Of a DNA stretch of 64,000 nucleotides, positions 9,067 through 17,119 are shown in pieces. How positions within the stretch are numbered: the first letter of the stretch is position 1; every line of letters starts with the position of its first letter. The DNA is from Mucilaginibacter aquaedulcis. GTDB lineage: Bacteria; Bacteroidota; Bacteroidia; Sphingobacteriales; Sphingobacteriaceae. Below the pieces are notes generated by a model. The model did no database searches, was not told the origin of the DNA, and saw only the letters and a list, made by a program, of their open reading frames with translations. The position numbers and the translations under genes were made by a program. Location of the stretch: the NCBI RefSeq assembly GCF_030409325.1, contig NZ_JAUFPR010000003.1:310001-374000 (forward strand), read 5' to 3'.

Positions 9067-9819
9067 TTATTTTGACAAATAGGTCATACCACCATCAACA
9101 AGGAGTTCTGCACCAAGCATGAACGAAGAATCGTCAGAAGCCAGGAAAACGGCTGTTTTACCAATGTCTGATGGCTGCCCGATCCTGCCTATCGGCATTA
9201 CACTTGCAAAATGTGTTTTCACAGCTTCAATTTGTTCTGCCGGAACAAATTTGTCAAACGCCGGTGTATCTGTAGTACCGGGTGTAATCACGTTCACTCT
9301 GATCCTTCTATTTAAAAGGTCGTTAGAGAACGCTTTAGCAAAGAAGATCACAGCTGCTTTCGCAGCGCCATAAACGCCGAATGACGGGTAAGCACGATGT
9401 GCTGCATTTGAACCGATCAAAATAATAGAACCACCATCATTCATATAAGGCAGTGCTTTTTGAACAGTGAAGTAAACGCTCTTCAGGTTCAGGTCCATCA
9501 TATTGTCATAGTCGGCCTCGCTCGTATCGGCCACAGTTCCGGTGGTTCCGGCGCCGGCGTTGGCTACGATCACATCTATCTTACCAAATTTTTCAGCCGT
9601 TTCTTTAAATACGTTCTCCAGATCGGCGAGATCGGTTACATTGGCATTAATGGCTGTAAAATTACCTCCAAGCTGTGCCGCAGCACTATCTAAAGTGCCC
9701 TGGTTTCTGCCGACAATTGCTCCCACAGCGCCTTCGTTTTTAAATGCTTCAGCAATACCAAACCCTATACCACTATTGCCACCTGTGATCACGGCTACCT
9801 TATTTTTTAATTTACTCAT
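9067..9819 (-). CDS. SDR-family oxidoreductase
   Basis: A classical short-chain dehydrogenase/reductase of 250 residues. The cofactor motif TGGNSGIG is at residues 12-19, NAG at about 87-89, the active-site serine sits in the GSNAA block (about 135-139) and the catalytic pair is YGAAK (about 149-153). The C-terminus has the family PxGxxDTP segment and the VDGGMTYLSK ending. It is the first gene of a minus-strand set (SDR, SnoaL, reductase) and is divergent from an HxlR regulator 102 bases away, which probably controls it. Substrate unknown; adjacency to redox-type genes suggests detoxification of carbonyl or quinone compounds, which is inference. Confidence 0.9.
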   Translation of the reverse strand: MSKLKNKVAVITGGNSGIGFGIAEAFKNEGAVGAIVGRNQGTLDSAAAQLGGNFTAINANVTDLADLENVFKETAEKFGKIDVIVANAGAGTTGTVADTSEADYDNMMDLNLKSVYFTVQKALPYMNDGGSIILIGSNAAHRAYPSFGVYGAAKAAVIFFAKAFSNDLLNRRIRVNVITPGTTDTPAFDKFVPAEQIEAVKTHFASVMPIGRIGQPSDIGKTAVFLASDDSSFMLGAELLVDGGMTYLSK

Positions 9820-9845
9820 GATTTCTTTTTTTAAATATTATTGGA

Positions 9846-9918
9846 CAAAGGTAAACCAGTAAAGTTATTTTAAGTAACTTTGTACTGAAAAGTAATAGTA
9901 ACATCGGTGTAACTAAGT
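9846..9918. promoter_or_regulatory. divergent promoters with GTAAC motifs
   Basis: The gap between the SDR and the HxlR gene carries two facing Bacteroidota -7 boxes: TACCTTTG on the minus strand (9846-9853), 27 bases before the SDR ATG, and TAACTTTG on the plus strand (9875-9882), 40 bases before the HxlR ATG. The motif AGTAAC occurs at 9873, 9896 and again just before the start codon. The same motif is repeated at the other HxlR-controlled promoter at 12.6 kb, which makes it a candidate operator half-site. Confidence 0.5.
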
Positions 9919-9921
9919 AAC

Positions 9922-10281
9922 ATGACTACGTGTAAAATAACAGAGTTCCAACAGGAACAAAAGAAAAGGATGAGGTCTGTGCAGGATGCCATGGACGCTT
10001 TGAACGGGAAATGGAAGATCGCGATAATCTCATCGATCTGCTGTTACAAAAAAAGGCGGTTTTCTGATATTCTGAATGATGTTGAAGGTGTTTCCAACAG
10101 GATGCTTAGCAAAGAATTAAAGGAACTGGAAATAAACCAGTTGGTGAAACGAACCGTTTTACCAACGCAACCCATAACGGTTGAATATGAACTTACGGAA
10201 CACGGTGATACGCTGCAAGCCATCGTCAGCGAACTTTCAGATTGGGGAATAGTACACAGGAAGAAAATTACCGGAAAATAA
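9922..10281 (+). CDS. HxlR-family transcriptional regulator
   Basis: A 119-residue winged-helix regulator of the HxlR type: GKWKIAIISSI (about 29-39), FSDILNDVEGVSNRMLSKELKELE as the recognition region, then PITVEYELTEHGDTL in the wing. HxlR/YodB/QorR proteins usually repress a neighbouring oxidoreductase gene and respond to electrophiles or oxidants through cysteines. This one has Cys4 and the pair Cys40-Cys41 rather than the single Cys about 11 residues before the KxW motif of YodB-like sensors. It is divergent from the SDR/SnoaL/reductase set, its likely target. Its closest relative in the window is the HxlR protein at 38841, which has the same ITGK/ITGR ending. Confidence 0.9.
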   Translation: MTTCKITEFQQEQKKRMRSVQDAMDALNGKWKIAIISSICCYKKRRFSDILNDVEGVSNRMLSKELKELEINQLVKRTVLPTQPITVEYELTEHGDTLQAIVSELSDWGIVHRKKITGK

Positions 10282-10352
10282 ACATGTTTACTAAGTTCTG
10301 CTTTGCACTTGATTGGATAGCTTAATTAGATTGAAAATAGTTAGATACTTGT

Positions 10353-10943
10353 ATGATGTCCAGTTTTGAAGTATTTTTTGATTACATGCAAAAATTGTCA
10401 GGCAAAACGCTTTCAGAGGACGATAAGCAATTGCTGATGACGCATTTCAAACCCAAAAAACTCCGAAAGCGACAATACTTTTTACAGGCCGGAGATGTAT
10501 GCAAATACATCGAGTTTATTGTCAAAGGATCCGCCAGGACATTTACAGTAGATGAAAAAGGACATGAGAATATTTTGAAATTGTCTGTAGAAAATTGGTG
10601 GCTGGCCGATTTTGAAAGCTTTTACCTGTTAACGCCAAGCCGCTTTCATATTGAAGCGCTGGAAGATCTGGAAGTTCTGCAATCAACCAACGCGCAAATA
10701 GAAGAGTATCTTAAAGCTATCCCTGCCTTTTCGGCAATGGTAAATGTGATCAATCAAAATAACGCAATTGCAACCCAGAAGAGGATGCAGGCTGCTATTA
10801 ACTATACAGCAGAAGAGCGTTATGAGGAACTTATGAGTACCTACCCCCATTTTCTACAAAGATTCCCGCAAAATATGGTTGCTTCTTACCTGGGTTTGTC
10901 TCCGGAGACTTTGAGCAGGATAAGAAAAAACGCTCTAAAATAA
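10353..10943 (+). CDS. Crp/Fnr-family transcriptional regulator
   Basis: A 196-residue regulator with an N-terminal cyclic-nucleotide-binding-like jelly roll (about 30-115, including RKRQYFLQAGDVCKYIEFIVKG) and a C-terminal helix-turn-helix (about 170-192, NMVASYLGLSPETLSRIRK). There are no FNR-type cysteine clusters, so oxygen sensing by an iron-sulfur cluster is unlikely. Bacteroidota have many such orphan Crp-like proteins. The two TTGAT-N4-ATCAA-type palindromes 200-240 bases downstream, in front of an SDR gene, are plausible targets. The gene may start at either of two adjacent ATG codons. Confidence 0.88.
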   Translation: MMSSFEVFFDYMQKLSGKTLSEDDKQLLMTHFKPKKLRKRQYFLQAGDVCKYIEFIVKGSARTFTVDEKGHENILKLSVENWWLADFESFYLLTPSRFHIEALEDLEVLQSTNAQIEEYLKAIPAFSAMVNVINQNNAIATQKRMQAAINYTAEERYEELMSTYPHFLQRFPQNMVASYLGLSPETLSRIRKNALK

Positions 10944-11055
10944 ATTCCTTAAGTCTTTTGTATTTTAAGGAGCAGTCCTTTTTCAATTTGCCGCCTTTGA
11001 ATCCTTCTTCAATTTATCTTTCCCAGACTAAAAAACACACTTGCTATTGAAAAAT

Positions 11056-11090
11056 AAGCAGTTGTGACCGGTCCGGCTTTCTGCTTTTTT
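11056..11090 (+). terminator. probable terminator of the Crp/Fnr gene
   Basis: A hairpin-like region (AAGCAG, inner CCGGTCCGG block, CTGCTT) followed by a T-run and TATTTTTC. It lies about 110 bases after the Crp/Fnr gene. The stem is interrupted, so confidence is moderate. Confidence 0.4.
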
Positions 11091-11143
11091 ATTTTTCACC
11101 GCTTTTTTAAGTTCCTTTTATATAAGCAGTTACCATGTAAACG

Positions 11144-11180
11144 TGATTTACATCATTACCCCAACTTGATTTATATCAAG
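11144..11180. promoter_or_regulatory. tandem FNR/Crp-type operator sites
   Basis: Two palindromes stand in tandem: TGATTTACATCA (11144-11155) and CTTGATTTATATCAAG (11165-11180). The second is an exact TTGAT-N4-ATCAA, the classical FNR/Crp-Fnr core; the first matches in TGAT-N4-ATCA. Their centres are 23 bases apart, about two helix turns, so both face the same side. They lie 94-130 bases before the SDR start and downstream of a Crp/Fnr gene. A weak -7-like ATCTTTG follows at 11226. Confidence 0.6.
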
Positions 11181-11273
11181 CCTACTTAATGATACATCTC
11201 AATATGCAATTCCGCCCAGTGCTGCATCTTTGGGCATGCTTCAGAACTAAAAAAAGCTGAAGAATTAAGAATC

Positions 11274-12032
11274 ATGAGTAAATTAAATAATAAAGTAGCG
11301 GTAATAACAGGTGCTTCCAAAGGAATTGGCGCGTCTATCGCAAAACACTTTGCCGCAGCTGGTGCAAAGGTAGTTGTAAATTATGCCTCCAGTAAAGAAG
11401 GCGCAGATAAAGTGGTTAACGAAATAACCCAAAACGGTGGTATAGCCATCGCTGTACAGGCCGATGTATCTCAAGAAGCTGATGTAACCAGGCTGTTCGA
11501 AGAAACAAAGAAAGCTTTCAGCAGCCTGGATGTTTTGGTTAACAACGCTGTATCTCAGGGATATGCACCGATAGAACAGATATCAGCAGCAGATTTTCAT
11601 CAGAGTTTCAACGTTAATGTGTTGGGACCTATACTGACTATCCAGGCAGCACTGAAATTATTTGGCGATAAAGGCGGCAATATCATTAATATCAGTTCGG
11701 GTGCAAGCAAATACCCACTGCCAAATGCTTCCTTGTATTCATCAACTAAAGCGGCATTAGATGCCTTTACCATCGCACTATCAAAAGAATTGGGGGCAAA
11801 AAATGTTCGTATCAATTCTATTTTGCCAGGTGCTACAGAAACAGAAGGTGCGGCCAGCGCAGGCGTTACAGCAGGCAGCGATTATGAAAAAATGTTCATC
11901 GCCAATACACCGCTTGGCCGCAGGGGCCAGCCTTCAGATATTGCCAAAGCTGCGGTATTCCTTGCCTCAGATGATGCTGCCTGGATAACTGGTGAGCAAA
12001 TTTCTGTTTCGGGTGGTATGTACGGGTTTTAA
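11274..12032 (+). CDS. SDR-family oxidoreductase
   Basis: A 252-residue classical SDR with cofactor motif TGASKGIG (12-19), NNA at about 90-92, the active-site serine in the INISSGAS segment (about 140-147), catalytic YSSTK (about 155-159), and the SILPGATETEG block and GGMYGF end. It resembles glucose/3-ketoacyl-type reductases with the sequence VNYASSKEGADKV, which favours NADP(H). It stands alone between a Crp/Fnr gene and an HxlR gene, with two FNR-type boxes in its upstream region suggesting Crp/Fnr control. Substrate unknown. Confidence 0.9.
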   Translation: MSKLNNKVAVITGASKGIGASIAKHFAAAGAKVVVNYASSKEGADKVVNEITQNGGIAIAVQADVSQEADVTRLFEETKKAFSSLDVLVNNAVSQGYAPIEQISAADFHQSFNVNVLGPILTIQAALKLFGDKGGNIINISSGASKYPLPNASLYSSTKAALDAFTIALSKELGAKNVRINSILPGATETEGAASAGVTAGSDYEKMFIANTPLGRRGQPSDIAKAAVFLASDDAAWITGEQISVSGGMYGF

Positions 12033-12133
12033 TTTATAACACGAGAAAAATCAGAATAATTGGGTCAAATCATTAGTTAATAACGATTAACCTACAAAGC
12101 GCCAAAACGATTGTTTCAAAAGAACAAGATCCC

Positions 12134-12169
12134 AACAAATCCCCGTTTCTTTCAGAGCAGGGATTTGTT
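12134..12169 (+). terminator. terminator after SDR gene
   Basis: Stem AACAAATCCC with its exact complement GGGATTTGTT around a 16-base loop, followed by GTTTATT. It lies about 100 bases after the SDR stop and just before the convergent HxlR gene, so it may serve both. Confidence 0.6.
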
Positions 12170-12211
12170 GTTTATTCCATAATTATTAGAAAAAATCCTG
12201 ATAATTCAATA

Positions 12212-12550
12212 TTAAACTTTTTTCGATCGGGCATTCAACATCGTTTCAATGCCCCAGCTTTCCATATGATGCAATACTGGCTTGAGACTTTCCCCCAGCT
12301 CACTTAAAGAATATTCTACACGGGGCGGAATCTCTTTAAATTGTTGACGAATGATCAATCCATCCTCCTCCAGTTCTTTCAGTTGTTGGCTTAACACCTT
12401 TCTGGAAATAGACGGTATGCGTGCGGCTATTTCGCCAAAGCGCCTGGTATGACCGCTTAAATGGTACAGAATTATCAGCTTCCATCTTCCACCTATCAAA
12501 TTTGCGGTCATCGTAACTGGACAGGTAGCATTTTCAACTTTATTTTCCAT
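12212..12550 (-). CDS. HxlR-family regulator, QorR/YodB-like
   Basis: A 112-residue HxlR protein: a cysteine at position 10 (ATCPVTMTANLIGGRWKLIIL), recognition region RFGEIAARIPSISRKVLSQQLKELE, wing PPRVEYSLSELGESL. The Cys-Pro placed about 11 residues before the RWK motif matches the redox-sensing cysteine of YodB/HypR/QorR, so this one is a good candidate for a thiol switch sensing quinones or electrophiles. It is divergent from a QorB/NmrA-type reductase, the same pairing as qorR-qorB (ytfH-ytfG) in enterobacteria. The shared intergenic region has a perfect palindrome. Confidence 0.92.
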   Translation of the reverse strand: MENKVENATCPVTMTANLIGGRWKLIILYHLSGHTRRFGEIAARIPSISRKVLSQQLKELEEDGLIIRQQFKEIPPRVEYSLSELGESLKPVLHHMESWGIETMLNARSKKV

Positions 12551-12582
12551 TAGTCACTTTTAGGTTACCACTATTTTTCATT

Positions 12583-12637
12583 GTTACCAAAAGGTAACTG
12601 TTACTTTTTGAAATCATCATTAGTAACTTTGAGTAAC
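12583..12637. promoter_or_regulatory. HxlR operator palindrome and promoter
   Basis: GTTACCAAAAGGTAAC (12583-12598) is a perfect 16-base palindrome. It is followed by AGTAACTTTGAGTAAC (12622-12637), two direct GTAAC half-sites that overlap a -7 box TAACTTTG (12624-12631) 40 bases before the reductase ATG. A protein bound here would block the promoter. Further GTTAC copies lie at 12563 and 12600. Confidence 0.6.
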
Positions 12638-12671
12638 AAATGTAAATATTCAATTTAAAGAAAACAAATTT

Positions 12672-13538
12672 ATGATTTTAGTAACAGGTGCAACAGGTCA
12701 TTTTGGAAATGCAGCAATCCAAACACTTTTAAAGAAAGGCATTCCAGCCAGTGAAATTACAGCCTTGGTAAGGGACGAAAAAAAAACCGGTGATTTAAAA
12801 AATCAAGGTATTACGTTTAAGATGGGAAATTATGATGACTATGAATCTCTTGAAAAGGCATTTGAGGGTGTAGATAAACTGTTGTTTATTTCTTCTAATG
12901 ACCCCGAACACGGTCTTGACCAGCATAAAAATGTCCTCAACGCGGCTAAGAAAAATAATGTCGGTCACATTGTGTACACAAGCCAGGAAACCAGGAACGG
13001 GAAGCACACATCCATCCCATTTGTTATAGGGATTCATAAAGCTACTGCTGATCTTATTATAAACAGCGGAATTACCTACACCATTTTAAATAACACACTT
13101 TATGCAGATTCAATAGACAAATTTATTGGTGAAAATTACCTGGAAACCGGTATCTTCTTTCCGGCAGGTGATGGAAAGATACCATTTATGCCGAGAGCGG
13201 AAATGGCTGAAGCAGCAGCAGAGGTTTTGGCGGGTACCGGACATGAGCATAAGATTTACTCCATCGCGGGTGAAAAGGCTTATTCATTTGATGATATCGC
13301 AGAACTTTTATCAGCTATTAAGGGTAAAAAGATCACCTACCATAAACCGGATGCTAACACTTTTATCGATACCGTTGTAAATGCAGGTGTTCCGAAAGAA
13401 CTCGCTTCATTTTTAGGCTCGTTCGGCGATGGCATGGCAAACGGCGAGTTCGATACGCAAAGAAGTGATGTAAAACATTTAATCGGAAGAAAGCCAATGG
13501 AATTAGAAGAATTCCTGAAAATTACTTACGGTAAATAA
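12672..13538 (+). CDS. NmrA/QorB-like NAD(P)H quinone reductase
   Basis: A 288-residue atypical SDR: N-terminal Rossmann motif VTGATGHFGNAAI (4-16), ALVRDEKK as the NADP phosphate loop, DKLLFISS (about 69-76) and a C-terminal half typical of NmrA-like proteins (LEEFLKITYGK end). The order and the divergent HxlR gene copy the qorB/qorR arrangement, where the enzyme reduces quinones with NADPH. Quinone or electrophile detoxification is therefore the likely role. The Tyr-x3-Lys catalytic pair of classical SDRs is not used in this group. Confidence 0.85.
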   Translation: MILVTGATGHFGNAAIQTLLKKGIPASEITALVRDEKKTGDLKNQGITFKMGNYDDYESLEKAFEGVDKLLFISSNDPEHGLDQHKNVLNAAKKNNVGHIVYTSQETRNGKHTSIPFVIGIHKATADLIINSGITYTILNNTLYADSIDKFIGENYLETGIFFPAGDGKIPFMPRAEMAEAAAEVLAGTGHEHKIYSIAGEKAYSFDDIAELLSAIKGKKITYHKPDANTFIDTVVNAGVPKELASFLGSFGDGMANGEFDTQRSDVKHLIGRKPMELEEFLKITYGK

Positions 13539-13618
13539 GTTTCAGTGACAAAAGAGTATTCGGCCGTTTCGGCCTCCGAATAATATATATATAATAGTCT
13601 GAAACTACTGATATAAAA

Positions 13619-13653
13619 CAGGCTGCCCCAATTTACCGGAGCAGCCTGTTTTT
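13619..13653. terminator. bidirectional terminator
   Basis: Stem CAGGCTGC/GCAGCCTG with a 14-base loop followed by TTTTTATT, between the convergent reductase and epoxide hydrolase genes. A second smaller hairpin (GGCCGTTTCGGCC, inside TATTCGG...CCGAATA) lies just upstream at 13557-13583. Confidence 0.75.
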
Positions 13654-13682
13654 ATTTATTACATATTTTTTTTTGTGTAAAA

Positions 13683-14927
13683 TCAGAGTTTTCCAAAAAA
13701 ATCCTTCATATCATTGGCCAGCAGTAAAGGTTGTTCAACAGCCGCAAAATGTCCGCCGGCGGGCATAATCGTCCAATGCTGTATATTAAATCCTTTCTCT
13801 ATATAGGCACGTGGCGGTGTAGGTAATTCTTTAGGAAATTTGGCAAAAGCTACCGGCACATGTATAAATTCATCTTTTTTGAAAGCCAGCGGTTTCTTGC
13901 TATTTTCATTGTAAATGCGCATCGAAGAGTGTATCGTTTGCGTAACCCAGTATAAGGTGACATTGGCAAGCAGCTCTTCTTTGGTGAACACATTTTCGAT
14001 ATTTCCGTGGTTGTCACTCCATCCATTAAATTTTTCTACTATCCAGGCACACAACCCCATTGGTGAATCATTGAGGCCGTAAGCCGCTGTAAGCGGTTTT
14101 GTAGCATGCAGGTAAGCATACGCTCCTTCTCTTGCCGACCATTCCGCGCCAGTCTTTTGAAAAGCCAGCACTTCATCTGATAGTTTTTCTCCATCAGGCA
14201 GGTATGGCTTGTAAGAGCCGGAGATATAATTCAGATGCAGCCCGGTAACATTTGCCGGGTACCGTAGTGCCAGCCACGAACTAATGCCCGAACCAATATC
14301 GCCGCCCTGCACGCCATATTTGTCATAACCCAACCCTGTCATGAGTTGATGCCATAAATCAGCTACATACGCACTATTGCAGCCCGGCTGCGTAACCTTG
14401 CCCGAGAACCCAAAACCAGGGACTGAAGGAATAACTAAATCAAAAGAATGATCGGGATCTTCTGTAAGCAGGGGGATCATCTTCATCATTTCTAAAAATG
14501 AGCCTGGCCAGCCATGGGTGATAATAAGTGGAAAAGATTGCTTGCCTTTGCCTTTAATTTGCATAAAATGAATCTGATGGCCATCTATTTCAGCAATAAA
14601 ATTCGGATAGGCGTTTATTTCACTCTCTGTCTTTCGCCAGTCAAATTTGGATTGCCAATATTCCGCCAACTCCTTCATGTAGGAGAGGTTAGCTCCGTAA
14701 TTCCAGCCGGAATCGTTTAGCTGATCAGGCCATCGTGTATTTTTTAAACGAAATTTTAAATCGTCTAAAACGTCTTGCGGAACAGCTGCTTTAAATGGCG
14801 TGACCTTCATATTCATTTTATTTGTTATGGAAACGAGGCTTTTAGCATTTGGTTTGAAAGGTAGTAAAAGTGCTGCTACGGCGATAGTACTTTTCTTGAT
14901 TAATTCCCTGCGGGTGAGTGAGATCAT
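13683..14927 (-). CDS. epoxide hydrolase, EHN-domain alpha/beta-hydrolase
   Basis: A 414-residue epoxide hydrolase of the microsomal/juvenile-hormone type. It begins with a twin-arginine-like signal (TRRELIKK then a hydrophobic stretch, residues 5-22), which suggests export in folded form. The EHN lid domain follows (about 38-145, PFKAAVPQDVLDDLKFRLKNTRWP). The hydrolase core has the oxyanion HGWPGS (about 138-143) and the nucleophile Asp in GVQGGDIGSG (about 204-213); the catalytic His is in PAGGHFAAVEQP near residue 395. It is divergent from a LysR gene whose operator-like box lies in between. Substrate unknown. Confidence 0.88.
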   Translation of the reverse strand: MISLTRRELIKKSTIAVAALLLPFKPNAKSLVSITNKMNMKVTPFKAAVPQDVLDDLKFRLKNTRWPDQLNDSGWNYGANLSYMKELAEYWQSKFDWRKTESEINAYPNFIAEIDGHQIHFMQIKGKGKQSFPLIITHGWPGSFLEMMKMIPLLTEDPDHSFDLVIPSVPGFGFSGKVTQPGCNSAYVADLWHQLMTGLGYDKYGVQGGDIGSGISSWLALRYPANVTGLHLNYISGSYKPYLPDGEKLSDEVLAFQKTGAEWSAREGAYAYLHATKPLTAAYGLNDSPMGLCAWIVEKFNGWSDNHGNIENVFTKEELLANVTLYWVTQTIHSSMRIYNENSKKPLAFKKDEFIHVPVAFAKFPKELPTPPRAYIEKGFNIQHWTIMPAGGHFAAVEQPLLLANDMKDFFGKL

Positions 14928-15003
14928 TGCTTCATGAACGTTTAAAGAAGAATTTCTTTTGTCTTATTGGAACCAAAACTAAAGGATATATTAATTCCTA
15001 AAA

Positions 15004-15018
15004 ATGCTTATTTTGCAT
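15004..15018. promoter_or_regulatory. LysR-type T-N11-A box
   Basis: ATGCTTATTTTGCAT is an inverted repeat (ATGC-N7-GCAT) that fits the T-N11-A rule for LysR regulators. It lies 27 bases before the lysR ATG and 77 bases from the divergent epoxide hydrolase start, the expected place for autoregulation and divergent activation. Confidence 0.55.
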
Positions 15019-15044
15019 AAACTGATGAATTTTTCTCATTAATT

Positions 15045-15917
15045 ATGAACATACAGCAAATAAAAAACTTCCTGAAACTGTCCAAAGAACTTCATTACTG
15101 GAGTACTGCCGGTAAGATGAATATCACTCAATCAGCCCTAAGCAGGCAGATTCAGGCACTGGAAGAAGAAATCGGTGTGTCCTTATTCCTTCGCGATAAA
15201 CGTAATGTAAAATTGACCTCGGCCGGAAAGTTTTTGGCTAATAAATGGGATGTTCTTCTGGATGAACTTGACCACATCAATTCATTTGCCAGGAAAATAA
15301 ATCAAGGCGAAATCGGGCATATCAGTATTGCACACCCTGATTCCATATCGGCTTCGTTACTGCCCGATTTTATGTTACGCGTTAACAAGAGCTACCCGGA
15401 TTTAACCGTCGAATTACTCCAGTTGTTATATGAAAACATCCAGGAATCACTGCAAAATTATAAGATCGACCTTGCTTTCACCCGGCAGGTTAGCTCTTCG
15501 TCCGAGATAAGCTCAAGGAAATTGAAAAGCGAGTCCGTGGCTCTTTTTATACCAACCGGGCATCCGTTCACAAATATTGATGATATAACGCCCGAAACTT
15601 TGGCCGACCAGCGTTTTATGCTTCCTGTTGCTAAAAGGCAAAGTCATTATTTTCTTTTTTTAGAGAAGATATTTTCAGCTTATGGTGTCAAACCACGGCT
15701 CATTTATGAATCTGATTTTGGTTCAAGTATCCTTGGGCTGATATCCCGCGGCCTGGGAGTAGCCATTTTACCCACAGGCTTTGCAAGCCATGGCACACCT
15801 GGTATCCGTATTATTGAATTACCTTTTTATAGTGATCTTTTTGTTAGTTGGCGAACTGATGATCAAAGCCCGGCCTTATTGAACCTGTTGACTATTCTTG
15901 AAGAATTATGCCCGTAA
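15045..15917 (+). CDS. LysR-family transcriptional regulator
   Basis: A 290-residue LysR-type regulator. The N-terminal winged helix-turn-helix (about 1-60) contains AGKMNITQSALSRQIQALEEEIGVSLF. The C-terminal periplasmic-binding-protein-like sensor domain (about 90-285) includes IGHISIAHPDSISASLLPDF and ISRGLGVAILPTG. LysR proteins usually control the gene they are divergent from, here the epoxide hydrolase. The first ATG gives a normal start (MNIQQIKNFL). Confidence 0.92.
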   Translation: MNIQQIKNFLKLSKELHYWSTAGKMNITQSALSRQIQALEEEIGVSLFLRDKRNVKLTSAGKFLANKWDVLLDELDHINSFARKINQGEIGHISIAHPDSISASLLPDFMLRVNKSYPDLTVELLQLLYENIQESLQNYKIDLAFTRQVSSSSEISSRKLKSESVALFIPTGHPFTNIDDITPETLADQRFMLPVAKRQSHYFLFLEKIFSAYGVKPRLIYESDFGSSILGLISRGLGVAILPTGFASHGTPGIRIIELPFYSDLFVSWRTDDQSPALLNLLTILEELCP

Positions 15918-16040
15918 AAAACAAGCGTCGCCAACAGACTTTCTTAACCTCTGAATTAGTGCCGGAAATTTAAAGATACTCATGTAAACACAGGCCCTTA
16001 TAAAAAGATTGGCTACAGGTTTAGTCAACCATGAAAGATT

Positions 16041-16466
16041 TCAGGAAAATTTCCTGATCCTGCGCATTTCCAGCGTCCAGGCAATTGCCAGAATCGCAAG
16101 CATAACCAGGTCAACTATCAGCTGATGCGGCGGTTCACCAGGATAGGCGAATTCCGGATCGGTCAGTGCAGTTCCGGGAAAAAGTATTGCGCCCATTTGA
16201 GTCAGCCAGTAAAAGCTGGCTAAAAACACAGCGATTCGGGTTTTGAGGATTTCATCTAACTTTTCCAGCCAAAGTATCCATAAAGATAACAGACCAAGGC
16301 TAGTACCTAATAACATTGTCTGGGCGTTATGGAACTTGGCATGCGGTGGCCAGCGCGGATTATAGATATGCGTATGGTTCCAATCAAAAATGTAGGATCC
16401 GCCGGCAGACCACATGGCTGCAATTGTAATGAGTATTTTCCCAAATGGAATTTTCTGCGCTTTCAT
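16041..16466 (-). CDS. four-helix membrane protein, DUF6640-like
   Basis: A 141-residue integral membrane protein with four predicted helices (about 9-27, 48-67, 77-97, 112-131) and an aromatic, histidine-rich periplasmic loop (FDWNHTHIYNPRWPPHAKFHNAQ) near residue 28. The loop and overall pattern recall small DUF6640-type proteins, an assignment from memory. Last gene of a minus-strand run with a nitroreductase and a two-helix protein. Function unknown. Confidence 0.72.
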   Translation of the reverse strand: MKAQKIPFGKILITIAAMWSAGGSYIFDWNHTHIYNPRWPPHAKFHNAQTMLLGTSLGLLSLWILWLEKLDEILKTRIAVFLASFYWLTQMGAILFPGTALTDPEFAYPGEPPHQLIVDLVMLAILAIAWTLEMRRIRKFS

Positions 16467-16476
16467 TTTTTTAAGT

Positions 16477-17103
16477 TTAGAGGTTTATAAAAATTTCATT
16501 TTCAGGCCTGCGCACCTTCACCTGGTGCTGATAAAGGTCATCGGAGTGGCGATGACCAATACCGGCGATTACGGCTGCGCGCAGCCCACTGTCTTTCAGT
16601 CCTAAAATTTCGTCATACTGCAATGGCATAAAACCCTCCATAGCGTTTACATCAATTTTCAAATACGCAGCCTCCATCAGCATAAAGCCCAAAGCGAGAT
16701 AAGCCTGGTGGCTGGCCCAATTACATTTTTCTTCTTCAGATTTTCGGTTGATCGAGCTTACGACCGAATCACGGTGCTTCAACAAATTACCTTCGAGTTT
16801 CACACCGCGTGTTTGGCAAATTTCATTAAAGTACGCATCGATAAATATCTCATTGATGTCGGTTTCAACGGCAAATACGGCCAGACAAGAAGCTTCAGTA
16901 ACCTGCGGCTGGTGAAAGGAAGCGATGCTTAGTTTTGCACGCAATTCTTGATCGCTGATAAAAAGTACTTTAAAGGGTTGTAAACCGTAAGAAGATGGCG
17001 CAAGTCTGATGGCATTTTGCAGCTCCCTTATATCTTCCGGCGTCACTTTTCTTTGAGTATCATAGCGCTTAACGCCATAACGCCAGATTAAATGTTCTTT
17101 CAT
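16477..17103 (-). CDS. nitroreductase-family protein
   Basis: About 208 residues of the FMN-dependent nitroreductase fold: YGVKRYDTQRKVTPED near the N-terminus, APSSYGLQPFKVLFISD as the FMN-contacting segment (about 35-51), a mid helix QAYLALGFMLMEAAYLKIDVNAMEGF, and GIGHRHSDD with a closing RP segment. It likely reduces nitro compounds or quinones with NAD(P)H. I place the start at the ATG at 17103 (MKEHLIWRYGVK), because the longer frame to 17142 needs a TTG and would overlap the upstream gene by 23 bases. The family is clear; the substrate is not. Confidence 0.88.
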   Translation of the reverse strand: MKEHLIWRYGVKRYDTQRKVTPEDIRELQNAIRLAPSSYGLQPFKVLFISDQELRAKLSIASFHQPQVTEASCLAVFAVETDINEIFIDAYFNEICQTRGVKLEGNLLKHRDSVVSSINRKSEEEKCNWASHQAYLALGFMLMEAAYLKIDVNAMEGFMPLQYDEILGLKDSGLRAAVIAGIGHRHSDDLYQHQVKVRRPENEIFINL

Positions 17104-17119
17104 AGTATATACTTTTAAT

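Noticed and set aside
8724..9122. 132-codon plus-strand frame opposite the SnoaL gene
   Set aside because: Antisense shadow of a well-supported minus-strand gene, Ser/Pro-rich as such shadows usually are.
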